Below are positions 22,607 through 29,495 of a stretch of 29,495 nt of DNA, in pieces; positions within the stretch are counted from its first letter, which is position 1; each line of letters opens with the position of its first letter. The stretch comes from UBA1573 sp016794285 (GTDB lineage: Bacteria; Pseudomonadota; Alphaproteobacteria; Micavibrionales; Micavibrionaceae), in NCBI GenBank assembly GCA_016794285.1, contig JAEUKO010000018.1, positions 1-29,495 of the forward strand. Reading direction: 5' to 3'. The position numbers and the translations under genes were made by a program. The notes beneath the pieces are model-generated. The model was given only the letters and a program-made list of their open reading frames with translations, made no database searches and had not been told where the DNA came from.

Positions 22607-23641
22607 CTAAGGCTTCGTATGGGCTGGTTCATCTTTGACTGCGGCGGATGGGGTTGGCGGAGATTGAGGTGGCTCAGGATCGTTCACTTGCGGTTTCTGA
22701 GGCCGCCGGATCGTTTTCATCCCAATGGAAGAGCCTATGTTCGGAGACGTGATTTCTGAAGGTGCTGGATTCTCTTCGGACAAAGCAGAAGTGGGAGGAG
22801 GAGCATCATCCAAAAGTTCGATTTGCTCTGCATGGTCAATCTCGATATAGGGACCGTTGTAATGACGGACCCATCCGCGCACGCGCAAATGACGCCCCGT
22901 CAGTTGCAGAGGGTCTATATTTTTTCTGGCAAGAAGCTTGCGTGCGGGAGAAGGAATGCCAATGGTGAAATCGGTTTGCCAATCTTCGCCAAAATTCACA
23001 AAAATAGTGTTGGTTTTAATCGCCGTTTTTTTCACAGTTCCTTCTACAAGTTGGAAGCTGTTCAGAGAATCTTCGGTATCATCGTCTGCGCGAATGCGGT
23101 AGGGAGTTTGCCCCCACAGGCCGATTTTCTTGCTGCGGGCGGTTTGTTCTGTGGCGAGCATGGCGGCAGCCATTTCAGGATTACTGGCCGTGGTTCTCAC
23201 CCTCACCAATCCTTCGGAGAGAAGCTGTCCTTGAATCCAAATCTGGTCTTGTACCTTGACGGCTTGGACAAGGTGGTGGCCAAGGCGGTTAAGCCGTCCG
23301 ATGGTTTCTTTTTTGGTTTGAAAGAGTTTCACATCCTTGCCAACCAGAAGGTCTGAAAGTCTTTTTTGAGCAGCAAGGGCAAGGGTTGGGTCTCCTTCCA
23401 GAAGGCCCGGGCTATCAAGGCCGGAAAGTTGGTAAATCTTTCCAGATTTTCCAACAAAGGTCAGCGGGTCAATAATGACGGTTACCGTTTCTGGGACCGG
23501 ATCTTTTTCAAGCTGTGCCAAGTCATCTGCCGAAGCTTTTATTTCTGGGGCAGGGGTCTGTTTTCCCTGTACCTCTTCGGCCCGAATATGTGCTATGACG
23601 GGAAACATCAGCAAAGTGGTTGCAATCAATAATTTTAGCAT
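22607..23641 (-). CDS. Secreted nuclease-like protein: degenerate SNase domain plus OB-like domain
   Basis: The 344-residue protein opens with a signal peptide (MLKLLIATTLLMFPVIAHIRA). A staphylococcal nuclease-like domain follows, at about residues 50-180: VTVIIDPLTFVGKSG, YQLSGLDSPGLLEGD, IGRLNRLGHHLV and ARSKKIGLW. In active thermonucleases an arginine and a glutamate flank the D-T-P-E region; here they read IYQLSGLDSPG, so two of the three catalytic residues seem lost and only the later arginine (IGRLNR) remains. A second domain, near 195-275, ends RVRGWVRHYNGPYIEIDHAE and looks like an OB-fold. A proline-rich tail closes the protein. The frame is open far upstream but overlaps the divergent M48 gene; the ATG at 23659 (MHKSAP) is the only other plausible start. 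It was probably adapted for binding in the periplasm. Confidence 0.82.
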   Translation of the reverse strand: MLKLLIATTLLMFPVIAHIRAEEVQGKQTPAPEIKASADDLAQLEKDPVPETVTVIIDPLTFVGKSGKIYQLSGLDSPGLLEGDPTLALAAQKRLSDLLVGKDVKLFQTKKETIGRLNRLGHHLVQAVKVQDQIWIQGQLLSEGLVRVRTTASNPEMAAAMLATEQTARSKKIGLWGQTPYRIRADDDTEDSLNSFQLVEGTVKKTAIKTNTIFVNFGEDWQTDFTIGIPSPARKLLARKNIDPLQLTGRHLRVRGWVRHYNGPYIEIDHAEQIELLDDAPPPTSALSEENPAPSEITSPNIGSSIGMKTIRRPQKPQVNDPEPPQSPPTPSAAVKDEPAHTKP

Positions 23642-23653
23642 GGGAGCAGATTT

Positions 23654-25117
23654 ATGCATTATGCGGCGTTTGGCAAGACTGTCCTGAGGGTATGGGCTGT
23701 TTCGTCCCTGTTTTTTGTGGCGGCGTGTACCGTGAATCCAGCAACGGGGGACAAGCAATTTACCGCCCTTATGTCCCCTCAACAGGAAAAGGCGATAGGG
23801 GCCGAGCAGCACGCCAAGATTATCGAGCAATATGGCGGGGTTTACCAAGACCCCGCGCTCCAAAATTATGTTAATGAAATTGGTCAGAAATTGGCCAAAA
23901 ATACCGAACGTCCCGATGTGAGCTATAAATTCACCTTGCTTGACTCTCCGGTCATCAATGCGTTTGCTTTGCCCGGGGGGTATATTTATGTGACGCGGGG
24001 GTTGCTGGCTGTGGCCAATGATGAGGCAGAGCTGGCGGCGGTTCTGGGCCATGAAATTGGCCATGTGACCGGACGCCATCAGGCCGAGCGGTATTCTCAA
24101 GGATTGTTGACAGCCTTAGGTGCGACAGTCGTTTCCGCAGCAGTTGGAGACCCGAATGTTACAGAGGCCCTTAGCCTTGGGAATAACTTGTATATGAGTT
24201 CCTATTCGCGGGATCAGGAATCTCAGGCCGATCAATTGGGAGTTCGCTATATCTCACGAGCAGGTTATGACCCTTTCGCGGTGAGTGATTTTCTCAAATC
24301 TATGGAAGGATATCTGAGTACAGAAGCTCGTGTTGAGGGAAAGGAAGACAAAGAGTTCAGTTATTTCTCCTCGCACCCCGATACAGCCGAGCGCGCCAGC
24401 CGAGCCTCTAGTGAGGCAACTCGCTATTCTCCCTCTTCAAGCCGTGGTGCTGAAAGCTATTTGTCTGCGCTACGCGGGATGACCTATGGCGATGGGGAAG
24501 ATCAAGGGTTTGTCTCAGGAAGAAAATTTGTTCATCCTAAGCTGGGCTTTGCTTTTTCAGTGCCTGACGGGTACGAGATTATCAACCAGCCCGATCAAGT
24601 TGTGGCTTCTGGGCAAAATGGCGAGCTTATTGTTTTGGATATGGCTTCGAAAGCAGCAGGGCTTGATCCGGTGGCTTATATCTCGCGGCAATGGCTTGAA
24701 GGTGGAAAAGGGGCTCCTCCCGAACCCCTGACGATTAACGGCATGGAAGCGGCAACCACATCTTTTCCCGCTTCTTTGAATGGTGAGGAGGTGACAATTC
24801 GTCTGGTGGCTATCAATTGGGGGCCTAAGTCTGTCTTCCGCTTTCAGTTTGCCATTCCTCAAGGGGTAAGTGGCGGAGTTGTTGAGGATATGAAACGCAC
24901 AACCTACAGCTTTCGGCGGTTGAGCGGTGAAGAGAGACATCAGGTCAAGGCGCGTAGAATTGATCTCGTCACTGCCAAGGCGGGGGATCGCGTCGAAGAC
25001 TTGGCGGCGAGAATGTCGGTTGATAAGGCTCCGCTTTTGAGGTTCCGTGCCTTGAACGGGCTTGGTCCTCGGGACTCTCTTCAAGTGGGCCGGAAGTACA
25101 AAATTATTTCTGGGTGA
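23654..25117 (+). CDS. M48 family metalloprotease, lipoprotein, with C-terminal LysM-like region
   Basis: The 487-residue protein starts with a lipoprotein signal: a hydrophobic helix ending FVAAC, with C25 the expected lipidated residue. The zinc protease motif is LGHEIGHVTGRH (H133, E134, H137), and the third ligand E189 lies in SRDQESQADQLGVRYI. These are the marks of BepA- or LoiP-like envelope proteases that act on outer-membrane proteins. A middle domain (about 280-420) is not recognised. Residues 430-487 (TAKAGDRVEDLAARM to LQVGRKYKIISG) look like a LysM-type peptidoglycan-binding module, which would hold the enzyme near the cell wall. GGGAG lies 7 nt before the ATG. Its start is 12 bp from that of the divergent nuclease-like gene. 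The gene is convergent with rpoH beyond a repeat cluster. Confidence 0.93.
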   Translation: MHYAAFGKTVLRVWAVSSLFFVAACTVNPATGDKQFTALMSPQQEKAIGAEQHAKIIEQYGGVYQDPALQNYVNEIGQKLAKNTERPDVSYKFTLLDSPVINAFALPGGYIYVTRGLLAVANDEAELAAVLGHEIGHVTGRHQAERYSQGLLTALGATVVSAAVGDPNVTEALSLGNNLYMSSYSRDQESQADQLGVRYISRAGYDPFAVSDFLKSMEGYLSTEARVEGKEDKEFSYFSSHPDTAERASRASSEATRYSPSSSRGAESYLSALRGMTYGDGEDQGFVSGRKFVHPKLGFAFSVPDGYEIINQPDQVVASGQNGELIVLDMASKAAGLDPVAYISRQWLEGGKGAPPEPLTINGMEAATTSFPASLNGEEVTIRLVAINWGPKSVFRFQFAIPQGVSGGVVEDMKRTTYSFRRLSGEERHQVKARRIDLVTAKAGDRVEDLAARMSVDKAPLLRFRALNGLGPRDSLQVGRKYKIISG

Positions 25118-25144
25118 TATAGCCAAGTCTATAGTTACTTGTTT

Positions 25145-25193
25145 GTCATCCCGCCCCCGCGTCCATAGGACGCTCGCACGAAGGGGATCTGGA
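25145..25193 (-). repeat. Family C repeat, copy 3
   Basis: On the minus strand it runs CCAGATCCCCTTCGTGCGAG to GGGGGCGGGATGAC, with the same GCGAGCGTCC...GGACGC hairpin as the copies at 15407 and 18639. It starts 27 bp after the stop of the M48 gene. Confidence 0.82.
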
Positions 25194-25270
25194 ATCTTGT
25201 GCAGCCTCGCTGCACTCGTATGCCAGATCCCCGATCTGCGGTCGGCACAGCCTCCCTTGTCGGGGATGAC
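25191..25270 (-). repeat. E segment plus family D repeat, copy 2
   Basis: The E segment GGAATCTTGTGCAGCCTCGC (25191-25210) is followed by a full family D element at 25223-25270. On the minus strand that element reads GTCATCCCCGACAAGGGAGG to CCGCAGATCGGGGATCTGG, as at 18561-18604. With the C element before it, this is the most complete composite in the window. It lies between the convergent M48 gene and rpoH. Confidence 0.82.
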
Positions 25271-25300
25271 AATTGTATAAATAATTACAGGCTTAGTTAT

Positions 25301-25336
25301 AAAATGAGCCGGACTGTCGGGGGGACAATCCGGCTC
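25301..25336 (-). terminator. Intrinsic terminator of rpoH
   Basis: On the minus strand, 75 bp after the rpoH stop, GAGCCGGA and TGTC pair perfectly with GACA and TCCGGCTC around a CCCCC loop, leaving one unpaired base on each side. ATTTTAT follows. The 12-bp GC-rich stem with a short U tract is a good rho-independent terminator. It differs in sequence from the repeat families next to it. Confidence 0.75.
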
Positions 25337-25410
25337 CTGCTCATGAAAGCATCCAGAGGGGAAACTGGATTCTGTATCGCTTCCAGAAAGGCATAAGACT
25401 TAGGTAGTTT

Positions 25411-26301
25411 TTAAGCGCGTCCGGTCAAGACCTCGCGGGCATTGGGGGCGCGGGACATCAGATGGTCTTTCAGTTTTTCCATGGCGCGAGATTCGAGTTG
25501 GCGCACACGTTCCTTGCTCACGCCCAACTTTTTCCCCAAATCTTCGAGGGTCACAGTTTCGTGGCGCAAATGACGCTCCTTAATAATCCGTTGTTCCCGC
25601 TCGCTCAGTTTTTTCAGTGCAGACTCCAGCCATTGGGAACGGGTCTGTGAATCTTTTAGCCCAATGACCACTTCTTCGGGGTTGGGGCGATCATCCGCAA
25701 GCAGGGATTGATAGTCATCCTCCCCATCCAAACCGATTGTGGCGTTCAAGGATTGATCCGCCCCTGCCATGCGGCCTTCCATGTCTTGGACTTCTTGAGA
25801 ACTAACTCCGAGAAGTTTTGATATTTTCTCGCGGCCTTCGGTGGTCAAGCCATGCTCCGTTGCGGCCCCTTCAATCCGAGAACGCAAGCGGCGAAGATTG
25901 AAGAACAAAGATTTCTGGGCCGAGGTTGTTCCGGTCCGAACGATAGACCAGTTGCGCAGAACGTAATCTTGAATCGAAGCCCTGACCCACCATGCGGCAT
26001 AGGTTGAGAAGCGGAACCCTCTCTCTGGCTCGAATTTCGAGGCGGCTTGCATGAGCCCCAGATTTCCCTCTTGAATCAAATCGCCCATCGGCAGGCCGTA
26101 ATTGCGGAACTTCGCCGCCGCTGCCACAACAAGGCGCGTGTAGGAGCGGATCATTTCATGCAGAGCCTTCTCGTCATGGTTCTCTCTCCACCTGAGGGCA
26201 AGCTCCATCTCATGCTCTTTTTCAAGGAGGGGTTCCTGCATGGAGGTGCGGATATAAGCAAGATTTGATTTCCTAGTTGCGGGGTCGTCCATATATGCCA
26301 T
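25411..26301 (-). CDS. rpoH: RNA polymerase heat-shock sigma factor RpoH
   Basis: Sigma-32 directs transcription of chaperone and protease genes. The 296-residue protein has region 2 (RLVVAAAAKFRNYGLPMGDL, IQEGNLGLMQAASKFEP, GFRFSTYAAWWVRASIQDYV), the diagnostic RpoH box QKSLFFNLRRLR (129-140), region 3 (LLGVSSQEVQDMEGRM) and a region 4 helix-turn-helix (VTLEDLGKKLGVSKERVRQL). The RpoH box separates it from the housekeeping and stationary-phase factors. GGGAG lies 9 nt before the ATG. The upstream region is very AT-rich, with -10-like boxes TATAGT (26330-26335) and TATAGA (26341-26346) but poor -35 matches and no clear sigma-32-type promoter. A terminator follows the gene. Confidence 0.96.
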   Translation of the reverse strand: MAYMDDPATRKSNLAYIRTSMQEPLLEKEHEMELALRWRENHDEKALHEMIRSYTRLVVAAAAKFRNYGLPMGDLIQEGNLGLMQAASKFEPERGFRFSTYAAWWVRASIQDYVLRNWSIVRTGTTSAQKSLFFNLRRLRSRIEGAATEHGLTTEGREKISKLLGVSSQEVQDMEGRMAGADQSLNATIGLDGEDDYQSLLADDRPNPEEVVIGLKDSQTRSQWLESALKKLSEREQRIIKERHLRHETVTLEDLGKKLGVSKERVRQLESRAMEKLKDHLMSRAPNAREVLTGRA

Positions 26302-26491
26302 AATTCTTACTCCCTTTTATCTAAATAAGACTATATTAGTTCTATATCAAAAACTGAAAAAATCTGAAACCTTTTTTCTCGTCACTTTTTGTTTTCGAAC
26401 ATCTGTGCTATCAACGGTTGGTAGGATGAAATCCCCCTTGAAGAGGTAAAAAATTTTTATTTTTTTATTTTCGTTCTGATGTGGACCCAAC

Positions 26492-26596
26492 ATGGTATTT
26501 AACAGACAAACCATTTTGAAAATTGTGCTGGCCAAGCTCCTGCTTCTTGCTATTGTCGGGGCCTTGATGTGGATGTTTTGGCCAAAGCCACTATAG
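26492..26596 (+). CDS. Very small membrane protein, 34 residues
   Basis: The frame encodes 34 residues: a basic N terminus (MVFNRQTILKIVLAK) and one hydrophobic helix (LLLLAIVGALMWMFW) ending PKPL. This is a textbook single-span small membrane protein with its positive end inside. It stops 15 bp before the DUF3147 gene on the same strand, so the two are probably co-transcribed. No strong ribosome-binding site is seen before the ATG, which is the main doubt. I recognise no family. Confidence 0.6.
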   Translation: MVFNRQTILKIVLAKLLLLAIVGALMWMFWPKPL

Positions 26597-26611
26597 ATTA
26601 CGGAAACAAAT

Positions 26612-26965
26612 ATGTTTTTATTGTTCAAAGCCCTAGTCTCAGGCGGGATCATTGCCGGAGCAAGTGAACTTGCCAAGAGATTTCCGCTATGGGGCGCGGT
26701 TTTTGTTTCCATTCCCATGACATCGCTCATGACTGCGATTTGGATGCATATTGAGAAGGAAGACAATTCCAAAATATCAAACTTTCTGGAAAATATTTTT
26801 TGGGCTCACATTCCGACCTTGTTATTTTTTATCCTTTGTCCCGTATTGTTGCGCTCAGGCATGGGTTTTTGGTTGGCCTTGTTAATTTCCCTAGGGGCAA
26901 CCTGTTTGTTGTTTATGGCCTATGTCTTTGTTATGAAATCATTCGGCATTCAAGTCGTTGATTAG
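26612..26965 (+). CDS. DUF3147 family membrane protein
   Basis: The 117-residue protein matches the DUF3147 family, a small integral membrane protein of unknown function. About four hydrophobic segments are visible: FLLFKALVSGGIIAGASELA, WGAVFVSIPMTSLMTAIWMH, FWAHIPTLLFFILCPVLLRS and FWLALLISLGATCLLFMAYV. The conserved stretches SELAKRFPLWGA and SIPMTSLMTAIW support the call. GGAAA lies 6 nt before the ATG. It lies between the 34-residue membrane gene and uup. Confidence 0.85.
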   Translation: MFLLFKALVSGGIIAGASELAKRFPLWGAVFVSIPMTSLMTAIWMHIEKEDNSKISNFLENIFWAHIPTLLFFILCPVLLRSGMGFWLALLISLGATCLLFMAYVFVMKSFGIQVVD

Positions 26966-26986
26966 GTTTGTGAATAGGTCTGGCGT

Positions 26987-28828
26987 ATGGTTTCCCAAGT
27001 TTTATTAAGTGTGCAAAACGCCGTTATCAGCTTCGGCGGCAAACCGCTGTTCGAAAATCTGACCTTTCATATTTTGGAGGGAGACAAGACCTGTCTGGTT
27101 GGGAAAAACGGATCGGGTAAGAGTACTTTGATGAATGTTATCAGAGGGCTGCGAGATCTTGATGAGGGGAAACTTTGGCAGCTTGAAGGAATTACGATTG
27201 GTTATTTGCGCCAAGATGTCGTGGTCAAACCCGGGCAAACGGTTAAAGACTATATTCTCGAAGACCTGAAAAAAGAAAACCAAAGTGAAGCCTTTACCTA
27301 TCGCATGGAGATGGTGGCTGAGCCTTTGCAGATTGGTTTGTCTGACCTGATGGAAAATTTATCGGGCGGACAAAAACGGCGAGCCGCCCTTGCCAGAGCT
27401 CTCGTTGAGGACCCCGATATTTTGTTGTTGGATGAGCCGACCAACCATCTTGATTTAGAGATTATTATCTGGCTGGAAAATTATTTGAAATCTTATCGCG
27501 GTGCGGTGTTGTGTGTGAGCCACGACCGGACCTTTCTGGCCAATATTTCGGATAAAGTTTTCTGGCTGGATCGTGGGCGGTTACTGGTGTGTCCACGGGG
27601 ATATAAATTCTTTGACGAATGGTCCACTGGACTCATTGAACAGGAAGAGCGAGAACTTCACAACCGTGAGAAAATGCTCGAAGTCGAAGTGGCGTGGGCG
27701 AGCCGTGGAGTTCGAGCGCGTCGAAAGCGCAATGTGCGCAGGCTTGCCCTGATGAAAGAGACCCGCGAAAAATTGCGGCAGGACAAATCAGCTTTCTTGC
27801 GCATGATGGCCAAGATCGAAATTGAAGGAACCGAAGTTGAGGTTTCTTCCAAAATTGTTGCCGAGTTTATCAAAGTCGATAAATCATTCGGTTCGAAAGT
27901 AATTTTGGATAAGTTTTCTTTGCGGATTATGCGCGGGGACCGTATAGGGGTTCTCGGAAAAAATGGATCGGGCAAATCAACCTTCCTCAAATTGTTGGTT
28001 GGCGAATTGCAACCGGATATGGGCAAGGTCAAAATCAACAAGGACCTTGAATTTTCCTATTTTGACCAAGCTCGAAAAGAGCTTGATCCTGATGCCTCTT
28101 TGTGGAGTACCCTTTGCCCATCGGGCGGAGATCATATTGAGGTCATGGGGAAATCTCGCCATGTTTGCGGCTATTTGAAAGACTTTCTGTTTGACCCAGA
28201 AATGGCGCGTCATGCGGTTAAAACTCTCTCAGGTGGACAGAAGAACAGGCTCTTACTAGCCAAAGTTTTGGCGGATCCTAAAAGTTTTCTGATTCTTGAT
28301 GAGCCAACCAATGATCTGGATATGGATACGCTTGATATGTTGGAAGAGATCATCGCCAATTATCAAGGAACATTGATTCTGGTGAGCCATGATCGCGACT
28401 TCCTCGATCAGACGGTTTCTAAAATTCTAGCGTTTGAAGGAGATGGCGTTATTGATGGCTGCATCGGCGGGTATAGTGATTATCTGGAGATGGTGGCTTC
28501 TCGGCGCACTCAGTCCTCTGAACCCAAGTCGGGGGTGACAAGTAAGAGCGGGACATCTACCCCTGTTGCTACGGGAGGAGAGGCTCCTTCCACCAAGAAG
28601 CTTTCTTATAAGCTTCAATACGAGTTGGAAAATTTGCCCAAGGTCATTGCGGCTTTGGAAGCGGAGATTGAAGATATTTCTCGTAAACTAGAAGATGCCG
28701 ATTTGTATGGACGTGACCCCACCTTGTTCCAGACCTATTCGGCGAGATTGCCTTTGGCGGAACATGAGCTTGAAGCTGCTGAAACCCGCTGGCTTGAGCT
28801 GGAAGATATGCGTTCATCCCTTGCGTAG
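26987..28828 (+). CDS. uup: ABC-F ATPase, Uup type
   Basis: ABC-F proteins have two fused ATPase domains and no membrane part; they act on the ribosome, and Uup is also linked to DNA handling and ribosome biogenesis. The 613-residue protein has Walker A GKNGSGKST at 39-47 and again at 324-332, signatures ENLSGGQKRR and KTLSGGQKNR, and Walker B LLLDEPTNHLD and LILDEPTNDLD. The P-site tRNA-interaction motif region lies between the domains (residues 216-270), with the basic run RARRKRNVRR. The C-terminal coiled coil (YKLQYELENLPKVIAALEAE to the end) is the mark of Uup as opposed to EttA. The ATG starts 21 bp after the DUF3147 stop. The 3' end overlaps murJ by 15 bp. Confidence 0.94.
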   Translation: MVSQVLLSVQNAVISFGGKPLFENLTFHILEGDKTCLVGKNGSGKSTLMNVIRGLRDLDEGKLWQLEGITIGYLRQDVVVKPGQTVKDYILEDLKKENQSEAFTYRMEMVAEPLQIGLSDLMENLSGGQKRRAALARALVEDPDILLLDEPTNHLDLEIIIWLENYLKSYRGAVLCVSHDRTFLANISDKVFWLDRGRLLVCPRGYKFFDEWSTGLIEQEERELHNREKMLEVEVAWASRGVRARRKRNVRRLALMKETREKLRQDKSAFLRMMAKIEIEGTEVEVSSKIVAEFIKVDKSFGSKVILDKFSLRIMRGDRIGVLGKNGSGKSTFLKLLVGELQPDMGKVKINKDLEFSYFDQARKELDPDASLWSTLCPSGGDHIEVMGKSRHVCGYLKDFLFDPEMARHAVKTLSGGQKNRLLLAKVLADPKSFLILDEPTNDLDMDTLDMLEEIIANYQGTLILVSHDRDFLDQTVSKILAFEGDGVIDGCIGGYSDYLEMVASRRTQSSEPKSGVTSKSGTSTPVATGGEAPSTKKLSYKLQYELENLPKVIAALEAEIEDISRKLEDADLYGRDPTLFQTYSARLPLAEHELEAAETRWLELEDMRSSLA

Positions 28829-29495
28829 AAAAGGACGAAGGAAGGATAGGGCTTCCGGAGTTCTGAAGGCGATAACGCTCCCCGCATAACCAATCCCGCC
28901 AACCAGTACCATGGCCAAGGTTTTAACCAGAGGTGGGGCGGTCGTCAGAAAAACCGAAACTATTCCAATGGCGGCTCCCATAACGAGAGTGGCTCCGGCA
29001 ATTCTCCACAATGAATTTAGGAACATGGTCCACGGCAAGCCTTTGAGGGTTTTCTCAAGCATCCCTGCGGTTACGAGTGCTGCAATCGTGTAGGCAAGGG
29101 CGTAGGACAAGGCAAGGCCCGCCACGCCATATATCTGCATAAGGGGAATGGCCAAGGCCACGTTCAGAATATTTTCAAGGGCATTGATCCAAAAGGGTGT
29201 GCGCGTGTCTTGTTGCGCATAAAATCCACGCAAGAGAAACAAGTAAGCCGAGAAAGGAAATAGGCCGAGCGCAAACATCGCCAAGGTTTGGGCGGTGAGG
29301 CTGGATGAGGCCGCATTAAAACGCCCATGTTCAAGCAATGCGGTCACAAGCGGTTCGGCAATCAACATCAACCCAACAGAAGCCGGAATCATCAGCAAAG
29401 CCAGCAAGCGCAATCCGTGGCTAAGCTTCTCTTTGAGAAGGTCAATCTGGTTCTCGGCGGCGGCTCTGGCAAGGGATGGAGAAAAAGTGGTCATG
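28814..29495 (-). CDS. murJ: Lipid II flippase MurJ, C-terminal part (runs off the window)
   Basis: The visible 226 residues are the C-terminal half of MurJ/MviN, which flips the peptidoglycan precursor lipid II across the inner membrane. The order of hydrophobic segments and the blocks SPSLARAAAENQIDLLKEKL, LRLLALLMIPASVGLMLIAE, ALLEHGRFNAASS and RGFYAQQDTRTPFWINALEN are typical of the family. The start codon lies outside the window; the ATG at the edge is internal. The 3' end overlaps uup tail to tail by 15 bp. Confidence 0.92.
   Translation of the reverse strand, partial: MTTFSPSLARAAAENQIDLLKEKLSHGLRLLALLMIPASVGLMLIAEPLVTALLEHGRFNAASSSLTAQTLAMFALGLFPFSAYLFLLRGFYAQQDTRTPFWINALENILNVALAIPLMQIYGVAGLALSYALAYTIAALVTAGMLEKTLKGLPWTMFLNSLWRIAGATLVMGAAIGIVSVFLTTAPPLVKTLAMVLVGGIGYAGSVIAFRTPEALSFLRPFLRKG

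Noticed and set aside
23642..24100. Upstream extension of the nuclease-like gene by more than 140 codons
   Set aside because: It would run antisense through the M48 protease, and the added residues come before a clear signal peptide.
3434..25270. The repeat blocks as an insertion sequence or CRISPR array
   Set aside because: There is no transposase frame, no regular repeat-spacer pattern and no cas gene; the modules are short palindromes scattered between genes.

Overview
The window is a dense stretch of bacterial chromosome, almost certainly from an alphaproteobacterium. The evidence is the gene order infA-maf-rng-tRNA-Phe, the neighbouring mtaB and ftsY, the pair DUF484-xerC, a DUF2336 protein, an RpoH-type sigma factor and an alphaproteobacterial-type metallo-beta-lactamase protein with a DWGSC...PRNRR loop. 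I cannot name the genus. No prophage, insertion sequence, rRNA or CRISPR array is visible.

Layout. 1-2320: a minus-strand translation/RNA block (infA, maf, ribonuclease G/E, tRNA-Phe) with recognisable promoters before infA and before the tRNA. 2413-3414: an unrecognised zinc-finger-like protein. 3662-4852: odhB, the E2 of 2-oxoglutarate dehydrogenase, with no sucA beside it. 4853-5351: a repeat-only segment. 5352-9176: a compact minus-strand run of four genes (nucleotidyltransferase, PhnP-like metallo-beta-lactamase, PfkB kinase, duplicated-domain deaminase), headed by a strong promoter and a leader that ends in an intrinsic terminator. 9524-11585: lpd (E3) and a pseudopilin-like protein. 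11561-13965: xerC, DUF484 and an unknown gene, all minus. 14048-18539: mtaB, ftsY and amn on plus, with one likely small minus-strand gene between mtaB and ftsY. 18709-20384: a serine-rich small protein and, divergently, a DUF2336 protein. 20394-23641: pgk, proline iminopeptidase and a secreted nuclease-like protein on minus. 23654-25117: an M48 lipoprotein protease. 25411-26301: rpoH. 26492-28828: a tiny membrane protein, DUF3147 and uup on plus. 28814-end: the C-terminal part of murJ.

Two things stand out. First, the four-gene nucleotide/nucleoside-type cassette lies between odhB and lpd, which are adjacent in most alphaproteobacteria. It has its own promoter and a leader or small RNA, and its combination of enzymes matches no pathway I recognise. 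Second, a mosaic of at least four families of short inverted-repeat modules occupies five intergenic sites, four of them exactly between convergent genes. The rest is ordinary, tightly packed housekeeping content with several small overlaps between genes.
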